Below the pieces are notes generated by a model, which was given only the letters and a program-made list of their open reading frames with translations, was not told the origin of the DNA and searched no databases. A stretch of 64,000 nt of DNA from Streptomyces chryseus. GTDB lineage: Bacteria > Actinomycetota > Actinomycetes > Streptomycetales > Streptomycetaceae. Both the position numbers and the translations under genes were made by a program. Within the stretch, counting starts at the first letter, position 1, and each line of letters starts with the position of its first letter. Location of the stretch: contig NZ_BMVO01000001.1 of NCBI RefSeq assembly GCF_014650755.1, positions 930,001-994,000 on the forward strand. Direction: 5' to 3'. This document shows positions 8,902-19,297 of this stretch, in pieces.

Positions 8902-9056
8902 GGCGCGGTCTCCCCGGGGTGCGGTCGCATCGGCCGGGCAGGGGTGGACCGCCGGCGGGAGCCAGTGGAACCCCTTGCCCCACTGGATCGTTGACACCCG
9001 GAGTGGCCTGCGCGTTAACGGCTCCGCAACGCGCAACGCCGATCACCGAACAGGGA

Positions 9057-9536
9057 TCACCGCTCGGGTGCGGGCGCTCCCCTCCCCGGTGGCACCACCC
9101 GCCCCGTCGCCGGCCGGGTGCGCCACAGTTCCATGCCCGTGTCGACCAGCTCGACGTGGTCGAGGTGGGGCACCGCGTCCAGGGGGTGCCAGGCCGCCAG
9201 GTCCGTGGAGCCGGACGTCTCGTGGCGCAGTTCGCCGCCGGTGATCTCGCCCTCGTACACGACGCGCAGGCCCTGGAAGTCGGCGAACGCGCCGAGCCTG
9301 CGCGGATAGCGGCGGGTGATGGAGTCGACTCCGAGCAGCCGCACCGGCTCCACGGCGTACCCCGTCTCCTCCTCCACCTCGCGGATCACCGTGTCGTACG
9401 GATCCTCGCCGTGGTCCATGCCGCCGCCCGGCAGGGTCCACCGCTTCGCGCCGTCGGGCGCCACCCAGCGGGCCAGCAGCACCCGCTCGTTCCGCACGCA
9501 CACGGCGTAGGCCGCCACCCTGAGCTCTCGGTTCAT
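9057..9536 (-). CDS. Nudix hydrolase
   Basis: The 159-residue protein carries a full Nudix box, GGGMDHGEDPYDTVIREVEE followed by ETGY, whose glutamates bind the metal used to split nucleoside diphosphates linked to another moiety. Upstream VCVRNERVLLARW is the usual first strand, and the remaining strands (YEGEITGGELRHET, DLAAWHPLD) match the fold. The substrate cannot be predicted. The gene is divergent from the subtilisin-like protease, with a 217-bp shared upstream region. Confidence 0.9.
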   Translation of the reverse strand: MNRELRVAAYAVCVRNERVLLARWVAPDGAKRWTLPGGGMDHGEDPYDTVIREVEEETGYAVEPVRLLGVDSITRRYPRRLGAFADFQGLRVVYEGEITGGELRHETSGSTDLAAWHPLDAVPHLDHVELVDTGMELWRTRPATGRVVPPGRGAPAPER

Positions 9537-9672
9537 TGAGCGAGGTTACGGGCACGCACCGCAACAGCGCCCGGAATCTGGCGATTCGAGCCCCGTGGCG
9601 CATACCGCGCGGTGGCGGATGTGCGCCACCACCGAATTGCGCCCCCGGCAACTCTCCCCAAACAAGCATCAC

Positions 9673-9691
9673 TTAGGCAAGGCTGAGCGGT
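9673..9691 (+). promoter_or_regulatory. Weak iron-box-like sequence
   Basis: TTAGGCAAGGCTGAGCGGT agrees at roughly 12 of 19 positions with the actinobacterial DmdR/IdeR iron box (TTAGGTTAGGCTAACCTAA). It lies about 60 bp upstream of the protease ATG. The right half is poor, so this is only a candidate. Confidence 0.25.
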
Positions 9692-9753
9692 CATCCGGCA
9701 CCGTATTCCGGACGACAGCCCGGACGACTCCTTCTTCACATACAGGGAAGCCC

Positions 9754-12700
9754 ATGACCCTCGAATCATCCGGCTCCATACCCGGGGCCAGACCCGCGGC
9801 CCGCATAGCGCTCGCCGCCGGTCTGGTCGCCGCGCTGTGTGCGGCCGCACCGCTGCCCGCGATGGCAGCCGGCGCCGACGACCCGCGCTCCACCACGCCC
9901 GCGCCCAAGTCCGCCGCCGCGAAGCTCGGTTCCGCCGACGCCCAGCTGCTGGCCGACGCGGAGGCCGACGGAGCGAAGAGCGTGACGCTGATGGTCGCCA
10001 CCGCGCCCGGCGCCACCGAGCAGGTCGCCCAGCAGCTCGACGCCGTCCAGGGCGGCCTGGTCGGCCGTACGGACGACAAGCTCGGATACGTACGGGCCAC
10101 CCTGCCCACCGGGGCGGCGGACAAGGCCATCAAGGCCGCCGCGAAGCTCTCCTCCGTCCACGCCATCGATCTCAAGCAGGAGATCGCGCTGGACGACCCG
10201 ACGCCCGCCGCCGACCGCGGCAAGGGCGCCAGGACCGCCGCGCAGGGCACCTACCCGGCCCCCGGGAAGCGCACGCCCGCCGAGAACCCGTACAACCCGT
10301 CCTTCGAGACGGGCGCCGTGGACTTCGTGGAGGACAACCCGAAGGCCGACGGCCGGGGCGTCACCATCGGCATCCTCGACTCGGGTGTCGACCTGGGCCA
10401 CCCGGCGCTCCAGAAGACCACCACCGGCGAGCGCAAGATCGTCGACTGGGTGACGGCCACCGACCCGGTCGCGGACGGCGACGGCACCTGGCGCCGGATG
10501 ACGGCGGCGGTCGACGGCCCGACGTTCGCGATCGCGGACCGCACGTGGTCGGCCCCCGCCGGCAGCTACAGGTTCAACCTCTTCCGCGAGGACGCCACCA
10601 AGGGTGGCGACATGGCCGGTGACCTGAACCGCGACGGCGACACCACCGACGTCTGGGGCGTGCTGTACGACGCCACCGCCGGCACGGTCCGCGTCGACCT
10701 CGACAACGACGCCGACTTCGGCGACGAAGAGGCGATGAAGCCGTACAAGGACGGGCACCAGGTCCGGTACTTCGGCAAGGACGACCCGGCGACCGACGTC
10801 GTCGAGCAGATCCCGTTCGTCGCCGAGATCCGCAAGGACGTCGTCTACAACGCGGCCGGCGCGAAGGCCGACTACGTCAACATCGGCGTCATCGAGGGCT
10901 CGCACGGCACGCACGTCGCCGGCATCACCGCCGCCAACAGCCTCTTCGGCGGCCGGATGAACGGCGCCGCCCCCGGCGCCAAACTGGTCTCCTCGCGCGC
11001 CTGCACCTGGAGCGGCGGCTGCACCAACGTCGCGCTCACCGAGGGCATGATCGACCTCGTCACCAAGCGCGGTGTCGACATCGTCAACATGTCGATCGGC
11101 GGCCTGCCCGCGCTGAACGACGGCAACAACGCGCGCGCCGAGCTCTACACGCGCCTGATCGACACCTACGGCGTGCAGCTGGTCATCTCGGCCGGCAACA
11201 GCGGCCCGGGCACCAACACCATCGGCGACCCGTCGCTGGCGGACAAGGTCATCTCGGTCGGCGCGTCCATCTCCAAGGAGACCTGGGCCGCCAACTACGG
11301 CTCGGCCGTGTCGAAGAAGTACGCCATGATGCCCTTCTCCTCGCGCGGCCCGCGTGAGGACGGCGGCTTCGCGCCGACCATCTCGGCGCCCGGCGCGTCC
11401 ATCAACACCACCCAGACCTGGTCGCCCGGCGGCCCGGTCGCCGAGGCCGGCTACCAGCTCCCGGCCGGCTACTCGATGCTCCAGGGCACCTCGATGGCCT
11501 CTCCGCAGGCGGCGGGCGCGAGCGCGCTGCTGCTGTCGGCCGCGAAGCAGAAGAACATCGAACTCACCCCGGCGAAGCTGCGCACCGCGCTCGTCAGCCA
11601 GGCCGACCACATCAAGGGCTTCCAGCCCCACGAAGAGGGCGCCGGCCTGATCAACATCGTGGACGCCTGGAAGTCGATCAGGAAGAACGCGTCGGCGCAC
11701 GAGTACACGGTGAAGGCCCCGGTCGACACCGCGATCGACCAGTTCCTCAAGACGCCGGGCTTCGGCACCGGTCTGTACGACCGTGAGGGCGGCCTGAAGG
11801 CCGGCCAGAAGAAGGTCTACGACCTCACGCTCACCCGGACCACCGGCCCCGCCGGCGCCGTCCGCCACGAGCTGCACTTCGAGAACAACGACGGCACCTT
11901 CAAGATCGTCGGTGACGACGTGGTCCGGCTCCCGCTGAACGAGCCGGTCACCGTGAAGGTCTCCGCCCAGCCGCGCGCCAAGGGCATCCACAGCGCGATC
12001 CTGGAGGTGTCCGACAAGGCCACCGAGGGCATCGACAAGCAGATCCTGACCACCGTGGTCGCCGCCGAGGCGCTGGCGCAGCCCTCGTACGCGTTCTCCG
12101 CGACCGGCTCGGTGCAGCGCAACGCCCCGAAGTCGTACTTCGTGAACGTCCCCGAGGGCGCGAAGTCCCTGGAGGTCGCCCTGGGCGGGCTCGCCGAGGG
12201 CAGCCAGACGCGCTTCATCTCCATCCACCCGTACGGTGTGCCGTCGGACCCGACCTCGACGGTCAACTGCTACCCGAACTACACCAACCCGGCCAACACG
12301 TGCCGTCCCGACGTGCGTTCGTACCCCAACCCGCAGGCCGGTGTCTGGGAGATCGAGGTCGAGTCGCGCCGTACGTCGCCGGTGCTCGACAACCCGTACA
12401 AGCTGGACGTGACGGTGCTCGGCGCCGCCTTCGACCCGGCTGTGCAGACCATCCCCGAGGCCAAGGTCGGCACGCCGGCTCCGGTCGAGTGGAAGGTCAC
12501 CAACGGCTTCGCCGCGCTGGAGGGCAAGCTGAAGGCCGGCTCGCTCGGCTCGTCGAAGGACGCCCGTCCGTCGATCAAGGACGGCGAGCAGCAGGAGTCC
12601 ACGCTCACCGTCGGTGAGGGCGTGGAGCGCCTCGACATCGCGATCGGCAAGGTCTCCGACGCCGCCGCGGACCTGGACCTGTCGGTCTACCTCGGCAGCA

Positions 12701-13047
12701 CGCTGGTCGGCCAGGCCGCCGACGGCGACTCGGAGGAGGCCGTCAGCCTCGTCAAGCCCGCCGCCGGCACGTACCGGATCGTCGTCGACGGATACTCGGT
12801 CCCGGCCGGGACCACCGGGTACGACTACCGCGACGTGTACTTCGCCCCGTCGCTCGGCGAGGTCAAGATCGACGACGCGCAGCTCGTGAAGCTGGCCAAC
12901 GGCGCCTCGGCCCAGGTCAAGGCCGAGGTCGTGGTGGCCGGTGCGGCTCCCGAGGGGCGCAAGTTCTTCGGCGAGGTGCAGCTGGTGAACGCGCGCGGCA
13001 CGATCGCGGGCTCCGGCAGCGCGCAGATCGACAAGGTCACGCCGTAA
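9754..13047 (+). CDS. Secreted S8 (subtilisin-like) serine protease
   Basis: The 1097-residue precursor opens with a Sec signal peptide ending near AMAAGADD (cleavage about residue 38) and a propeptide. The catalytic triad is Asp209 (GILDSGVDLGHP), His387 (SHGTHVAG) and Ser580 (GTSMASPQAAG), with the oxyanion Asn in ISAGNSGPG. The 178-residue Asp-His spacing is unusually long and holds an acidic insert rich in DLDNDAD and DGDTTD, perhaps calcium-binding. Residues ~690-1097 form beta-rich C-terminal domains with no catalytic motif. It should cut proteins outside the cell. ATG 9754 follows GGGAAG. A 13-bp-stem terminator closes the unit. Confidence 0.9.
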   Translation: MTLESSGSIPGARPAARIALAAGLVAALCAAAPLPAMAAGADDPRSTTPAPKSAAAKLGSADAQLLADAEADGAKSVTLMVATAPGATEQVAQQLDAVQGGLVGRTDDKLGYVRATLPTGAADKAIKAAAKLSSVHAIDLKQEIALDDPTPAADRGKGARTAAQGTYPAPGKRTPAENPYNPSFETGAVDFVEDNPKADGRGVTIGILDSGVDLGHPALQKTTTGERKIVDWVTATDPVADGDGTWRRMTAAVDGPTFAIADRTWSAPAGSYRFNLFREDATKGGDMAGDLNRDGDTTDVWGVLYDATAGTVRVDLDNDADFGDEEAMKPYKDGHQVRYFGKDDPATDVVEQIPFVAEIRKDVVYNAAGAKADYVNIGVIEGSHGTHVAGITAANSLFGGRMNGAAPGAKLVSSRACTWSGGCTNVALTEGMIDLVTKRGVDIVNMSIGGLPALNDGNNARAELYTRLIDTYGVQLVISAGNSGPGTNTIGDPSLADKVISVGASISKETWAANYGSAVSKKYAMMPFSSRGPREDGGFAPTISAPGASINTTQTWSPGGPVAEAGYQLPAGYSMLQGTSMASPQAAGASALLLSAAKQKNIELTPAKLRTALVSQADHIKGFQPHEEGAGLINIVDAWKSIRKNASAHEYTVKAPVDTAIDQFLKTPGFGTGLYDREGGLKAGQKKVYDLTLTRTTGPAGAVRHELHFENNDGTFKIVGDDVVRLPLNEPVTVKVSAQPRAKGIHSAILEVSDKATEGIDKQILTTVVAAEALAQPSYAFSATGSVQRNAPKSYFVNVPEGAKSLEVALGGLAEGSQTRFISIHPYGVPSDPTSTVNCYPNYTNPANTCRPDVRSYPNPQAGVWEIEVESRRTSPVLDNPYKLDVTVLGAAFDPAVQTIPEAKVGTPAPVEWKVTNGFAALEGKLKAGSLGSSKDARPSIKDGEQQESTLTVGEGVERLDIAIGKVSDAAADLDLSVYLGSTLVGQAADGDSEEAVSLVKPAAGTYRIVVDGYSVPAGTTGYDYRDVYFAPSLGEVKIDDAQLVKLANGASAQVKAEVVVAGAAPEGRKFFGEVQLVNARGTIAGSGSAQIDKVTP

Positions 13048-13077
13048 CCACGGCCGCTTGGCGGTGAGTTGCTGAGG

Positions 13078-13109
13078 AGGGGCGGGCGCCCGCACAGGCG
13101 CCCGCCCCT
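13078..13109 (+). terminator. Rho-independent terminator after the S8 protease
   Basis: A perfect 13-bp GC-rich stem (13078-13090 with 13097-13109) with a 6-base loop CGCACA is followed by TCGGCTTTCG. It lies 30 bp after the protease stop. Confidence 0.85.
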
Positions 13110-13190
13110 TCGGCTTTCGTGGCGATCCGCCCGGCACCCGTGCGAACAGCGCATCGACTTCACATCATCTTCACTGTCACCATGAACCCC

Positions 13191-15293
13191 ATGACGCAGA
13201 TCATCAAGGGGGCCAACACCCCTGTGCCCAGCGAGCTTCTCCGGGTGGCCGTCTGCCGCCGGAACGTGGCCGGGGCCCCGGCCGTGGACGCCTCGGCCCT
13301 CCTGCTGGACGCGAACGGCAAGGTACGGGGCGACGCCGACCTGGTCTTCTACAACCAGCCGCAGCACCCGTCGGGCACCGTGCGCCACTTGGGCACCAAC
13401 GAGGGCAACGGGCAGCTCGCCGAGTGGCTGGAGGTCGACCTGCCGCGCGTCGAGCTCGCCGTGCAGCGGGTGCTGATAGCCGGTTCCTGCGACGGCGGCG
13501 TCTTCGGTTCGGTACCCGGCCTGTACGCCCAGGTCCTCACCGGCGCCGGAGCGATGGTCGCGCTCTACGCGGTGGACGACGCGACGACGGAGACCGCGTT
13601 CGTCCTCGGCGAGTTCTACCGGCGCGACGGCGGGTGGAAGTTCCGCGCGGTCGGGCAGGGTTACGCCTCCGGGCTGGCCGGGCTGGCGACCGACTTCGGC
13701 ATCGCGGTCGACGGCGGCGAGCCACCGCAGGCCCCGCCCCAGCCCCAGCCCCAGCCGTACGACGCCCCGCCGGCGCACGCGCCCGTACCGCAGGCGGCGC
13801 ACCCTCAGGCGCCCGTGCACACCGCCGCCCCGGTCACCGCACCCGCCCCCGTGCGGGACGCCGTGCCCGTCCGGGACCGCGTCCCCCACGCCTTCGGCCC
13901 CGAGTTCCCCGCCTTCGTACGGCGCGGCCACGGCAACGACGTCGTCACCGTCGACGGGCCCGTTCCGCCCGGCCCGGTGATCGTCGAGGGCTGGCACGAG
14001 GGGGACGGCTACTTCTGCGTCGAGACCCTCGACCGCCGCAACCGCGACGACGAGCTGCTCTTCAACACGACCCTGGCCACCTTCCGCGGCCGGGCGCTCG
14101 TACAGCACCGCGCCGACCGCCCGCTGCGGCTGAAGATCGAGGCGGACAACGACTGGACCGTGATGGTGCAGCCGCTGTCCGTCGCGCGCGCCATCGGCCA
14201 GGGCATCCACGGCTTCGGCCCCGAGGTGCTGGTCTACGGCGGCCCCGTGGCCGACCTCGACGTGACGTTCGACGGCGACGAGGACGAGGGCGGCTACTTC
14301 GGCGTGTCCAGCTCGGGCCGGCCCGAGAAGTTCGACGACGACTACGAGCTCCTCGTCAACGAGACCGGCCCGCTGCGGCAGACCGTTCCCCTCACCGAGG
14401 GCCCGCTGGTGATCAAGGTCGAGGCGGACGGCCCCTGGTCGCTCACCCCCCGTCCGCTGCCGGACACGCACCCGGCCGCCGCCGGGGGCCCGGGCGCCCG
14501 GCACGGCCGCGGCGCCGGCACGGTCACCCTGACCAACCCGAACCCGGGCCGGCCCGCCGTCCTGGAGTACGCGATCCAGAGCGACCGCTCCCTCTTCGGC
14601 TACGAGGTGGTGATGCTGGACGAGTACGACGACGAGGAGCGCTTCCTGCGCGGCGCCGACCACGGTCCGCACGGCCGCACCCTGCTGTTCCGCCACGGAG
14701 AGCCCGAGGTCCGGCTGCGGGTCGACAACGCCGTCGACTGGAACCTGAACCTGCACCCGGCGACCGCGGCCCCGGCGCTCACCGGCCCACTGACCGGCAC
14801 CGGCAGCGCGGTCCTGCGCTACGACGGCCCGCCCGCGCTGCTGGGCCTGCGCCGCACCACGTCCGACGACGACCAGCTCACCACCCGCACCGTCCAGGCG
14901 ACGGGCAAGGCGGTGATCTCCGGCGACACCCGCGGCAGGCGCCGGCCGGTCGTCGGACCGCTCTGGGTGGCGGACGCCGGCTACTGCTACGTCCTGGTGG
15001 TCGCCTCCGCGGCGACGGGCTGGCAGATCGAGCCGGTGTCCCCCGACAGCGCACCGGTCCTCGGCGACGCGCTCTCCGGTCACGGCTACGCCGTCGTACG
15101 GAACACCGGGCCCGAGGTCGAGATGATGCTCACGCACGAGTCGCGCGAAAACCCCGACCTCACCGTCGTGTGGGCGCTCGACGAGCGCCTGGAGCCTGTG
15201 CGGCGCATCACCACCGGCCCCGGCCTGCACACTTTCCCCAGGGGCTTCCTCCAGATCAGAACCGGCGGCCGCTGGGGTTTCGAGCTGAGGTGA
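13191..15293 (+). CDS. TerD-domain protein fused to repeated beta modules
   Basis: The 700-residue protein begins MTQIIKGANTPV, the standard TerD start, and residues ~1-185 are a full TerD domain (DASALLLDANGKVRGDADLVFYNQ, then LAEWLEVDLPRVE and FVLGEFYRRDGGWKFRAV) with the acidic calcium-binding positions. A Pro/Gln/Ala-rich linker follows. The rest holds about five related ~90-residue beta modules, recognisable by repeats of VIVEGWHEGDGYFCVE or YGGPVADLDVTFDG, then LxIEADNDWTV-type endings (LVIKVEADGPWSL, VRLRVDNAVDWNL). TerD proteins are linked to stress and tellurite resistance; the role of the tail is unknown. No Shine-Dalgarno is evident; ATG 13182 is an alternative. No other ter gene is adjacent. 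Confidence 0.8.
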   Translation: MTQIIKGANTPVPSELLRVAVCRRNVAGAPAVDASALLLDANGKVRGDADLVFYNQPQHPSGTVRHLGTNEGNGQLAEWLEVDLPRVELAVQRVLIAGSCDGGVFGSVPGLYAQVLTGAGAMVALYAVDDATTETAFVLGEFYRRDGGWKFRAVGQGYASGLAGLATDFGIAVDGGEPPQAPPQPQPQPYDAPPAHAPVPQAAHPQAPVHTAAPVTAPAPVRDAVPVRDRVPHAFGPEFPAFVRRGHGNDVVTVDGPVPPGPVIVEGWHEGDGYFCVETLDRRNRDDELLFNTTLATFRGRALVQHRADRPLRLKIEADNDWTVMVQPLSVARAIGQGIHGFGPEVLVYGGPVADLDVTFDGDEDEGGYFGVSSSGRPEKFDDDYELLVNETGPLRQTVPLTEGPLVIKVEADGPWSLTPRPLPDTHPAAAGGPGARHGRGAGTVTLTNPNPGRPAVLEYAIQSDRSLFGYEVVMLDEYDDEERFLRGADHGPHGRTLLFRHGEPEVRLRVDNAVDWNLNLHPATAAPALTGPLTGTGSAVLRYDGPPALLGLRRTTSDDDQLTTRTVQATGKAVISGDTRGRRRPVVGPLWVADAGYCYVLVVASAATGWQIEPVSPDSAPVLGDALSGHGYAVVRNTGPEVEMMLTHESRENPDLTVVWALDERLEPVRRITTGPGLHTFPRGFLQIRTGGRWGFELR

Positions 15294-17750
<2,457 letters not shown>

Positions 17751-17757
<7 letters not shown>

Positions 17758-17770
17758 CCTTCTATGAGCG
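17751..17770. promoter_or_regulatory. Palindromic operator candidate between MFS and LysR genes
   Basis: CGCTCAT, six bases, ATGAGCG is a perfect 7-bp inverted repeat in the 37-bp divergent gap. It covers the upstream MFS start codon and lies 25 bp before the LysR GTG. Position and symmetry suit binding by the LysR product. Confidence 0.5.
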
Positions 17771-17794
17771 GGACTCGTCGATCAGGGGGCATGC

Positions 17795-18829
17795 GTGGCC
17801 GGGCTGGAGATCCGTGAACTCGAAAGCTTCCTGGCGCTCGCCGAGGAGTTGCACTTCGGCCGTGCGGGCGAGCGGCTGTACGTGTCGCAGAGCCGCGTCA
17901 GCCAGCTCCTGCGCGCGCTGGAGTCCCGCATCGGCGCCCGTCTCGTCGACCGGACCAGCCGCCGTGTGCGTCTGACACCGGCCGGCGAACGGCTCCTCGC
18001 GGACCTCCGTCCGGCGTACGCCTCGCTCCGTACGGCCGTCGACGACGCGCGCGCCGACGCGCGGGGCGTCACCGGCACGCTGCGCGTGGGCTTCCAGGGC
18101 ACGGCGGACGCCTGCCTGACGGAGGCGATCACCGCCTTCCAGGAGCGGCACCCCGGCTGCGTGACGGAGATCGCGGAGATCCCCTTCTGCGACCCCTTCG
18201 GGCCGGTACGGCGCGGTGAGGTGGACGCGGCCGTCGTGCTGCTGCCGATGGGCGAGCCGGACCTGAGGCTGGGTCCGGTGTTCTCCGGGCAGCGGCAGAC
18301 GGTCGCGCTGTCGCTGCGTCACCCGTTCGCCTCCCGGACCTCGCTGACCGCCGCCGAGGCCGCGTCCCTCCCGCTGGTCACGGCGTCGCCGCCCGCCCCG
18401 GCCTACTGGCGCGAGGCGCACGCCCCCTCCGCCGCCCCGGGGCCTTCGGTCACCACGCTCCAGGAGGGCCTGACGCTGGTCGCCGCCGGGCGCGGCGGGA
18501 TGCTGCTGTGCCGGCCGACGGCGCGTTACCACGGCCGTGAGGACGTCGTCTTCGTACCGGTCGAGGGCGTGCCCGACTCCGTCCTCGGCATGGTGTGGCA
18601 CCGGGACGGCGAGACCGAGCGGGTCCGGACGTTCGCGCGGGCGGTCGCGGGCGCGGCTCAGGGACGGCGTACCTCGAAGAGGAAGCAGCCGTACTCGACG
18701 GCCCGTACGTGCACCAGCGCCACCTCCGGGTCGGCGAAGGCCCCGGCGAACACGGCGTCGAAGGCCGCCGTCGCGTCGTCCGGGATCTCCAGCAGCCGGC
18801 CGCCGACGATGCGTCCCCCGGCGTCGTAG
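17795..18829 (+). CDS. LysR-family transcription regulator
   Basis: The N-terminus LEIRELESFLALAEELHFGRAGERLYVSQSRVSQLL is a typical LysR winged helix-turn-helix (residues ~4-60), followed by a substrate-binding domain to about residue 290. It probably controls the divergent MFS exporter and itself. GTG 17795 has AGGGGG five bases upstream. The frame has no stop where LysR proteins usually end; it runs on for about 55 residues of Ser/Thr/Lys-rich sequence that is antisense to the DUF1203 gene. The core call is firm, but the C-terminal tail is either a real overlap of 172 bp or a sign of a sequence error or lost stop codon. Confidence 0.85.
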   Translation: MAGLEIRELESFLALAEELHFGRAGERLYVSQSRVSQLLRALESRIGARLVDRTSRRVRLTPAGERLLADLRPAYASLRTAVDDARADARGVTGTLRVGFQGTADACLTEAITAFQERHPGCVTEIAEIPFCDPFGPVRRGEVDAAVVLLPMGEPDLRLGPVFSGQRQTVALSLRHPFASRTSLTAAEAASLPLVTASPPAPAYWREAHAPSAAPGPSVTTLQEGLTLVAAGRGGMLLCRPTARYHGREDVVFVPVEGVPDSVLGMVWHRDGETERVRTFARAVAGAAQGRRTSKRKQPYSTARTCTSATSGSAKAPANTASKAAVASSGISSSRPPTMRPPAS

Positions 18830-19155
18830 CGGCGCACGCTGCGCAGGGCGCCGGGCCGGGCGAAGGGGTAGCCGTCGGCCGGCAGCGGGCCCCCGCACTC
18901 CTCGGCGTGGATGAAGACGGGTCCCTGTTCGTCGTACGCCCCGGGCCGGGCGCCCGTGCCGGCCGCCCAGCGGCGCAGCGGCGCGTACGACACGAGGGCG
19001 ATGCGCTCGCCGGCCTCGCTCGGGCGCAGGCAGCAGCGCAGCGGCGCGCCGCCCTCCTCGTCGGTGTACGGGACGCGGGCGCGCCCGGCGTCGTCGACGG
19101 CCCGGAGCTGCCGGAGCGCGGCGGGAGGGACAGCGAGCAAGGGGTGTGTGGTCAT
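18658..19155 (-). CDS. DUF1203 domain protein
   Basis: The 165-residue protein matches the DUF1203 pattern: PLRCCLRPSEAGERIALVSYAPL, then GPVFIHAEECGG and a C-terminal VHVRAVEYGCFLFEV. The function of this family is unknown; conserved cysteines and histidines suggest a small-molecule or metal site. There is no signal or membrane segment. Its 3' end overlaps the tail of the convergent LysR frame. Confidence 0.8.
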   Translation of the reverse strand: MTTHPLLAVPPAALRQLRAVDDAGRARVPYTDEEGGAPLRCCLRPSEAGERIALVSYAPLRRWAAGTGARPGAYDEQGPVFIHAEECGGPLPADGYPFARPGALRSVRRYDAGGRIVGGRLLEIPDDATAAFDAVFAGAFADPEVALVHVRAVEYGCFLFEVRRP

Positions 19156-19213
19156 ACGGCCACCCTGGTCACCGCGCCGGTGACGTGCCGGCGGACTTCG
19201 GACATCGCGTCCT

Positions 19214-19230
19214 GTCAGCTGCGAGCTGAC
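19214..19230. promoter_or_regulatory. Short perfect inverted repeat upstream of pepN copy 2
   Basis: GTCAGCT, GCG, AGCTGAC forms a 7-bp dyad 68 bp upstream of the pepN GTG and 59 bp upstream of the DUF1203 start. It could be an operator for either divergent gene. No -35/-10 pair around it is convincing. Confidence 0.35.
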
Positions 19231-19297
19231 TCAGCAGCCATCGTGCGGACGGCGTGGAAGGATGGCGAAAAACGACACATACCGAGGAGATGACCGG

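Noticed and set aside
9766..13137. An 1123-codon minus-strand open frame
   Set aside because: It is antisense to the S8 protease, whose triad and signal peptide are intact. The translation is low-complexity Val/Gly/Arg/Asp.
12825..15230. An 801-codon minus-strand open frame
   Set aside because: It is antisense to the TerD fusion gene and crosses the protease terminator.
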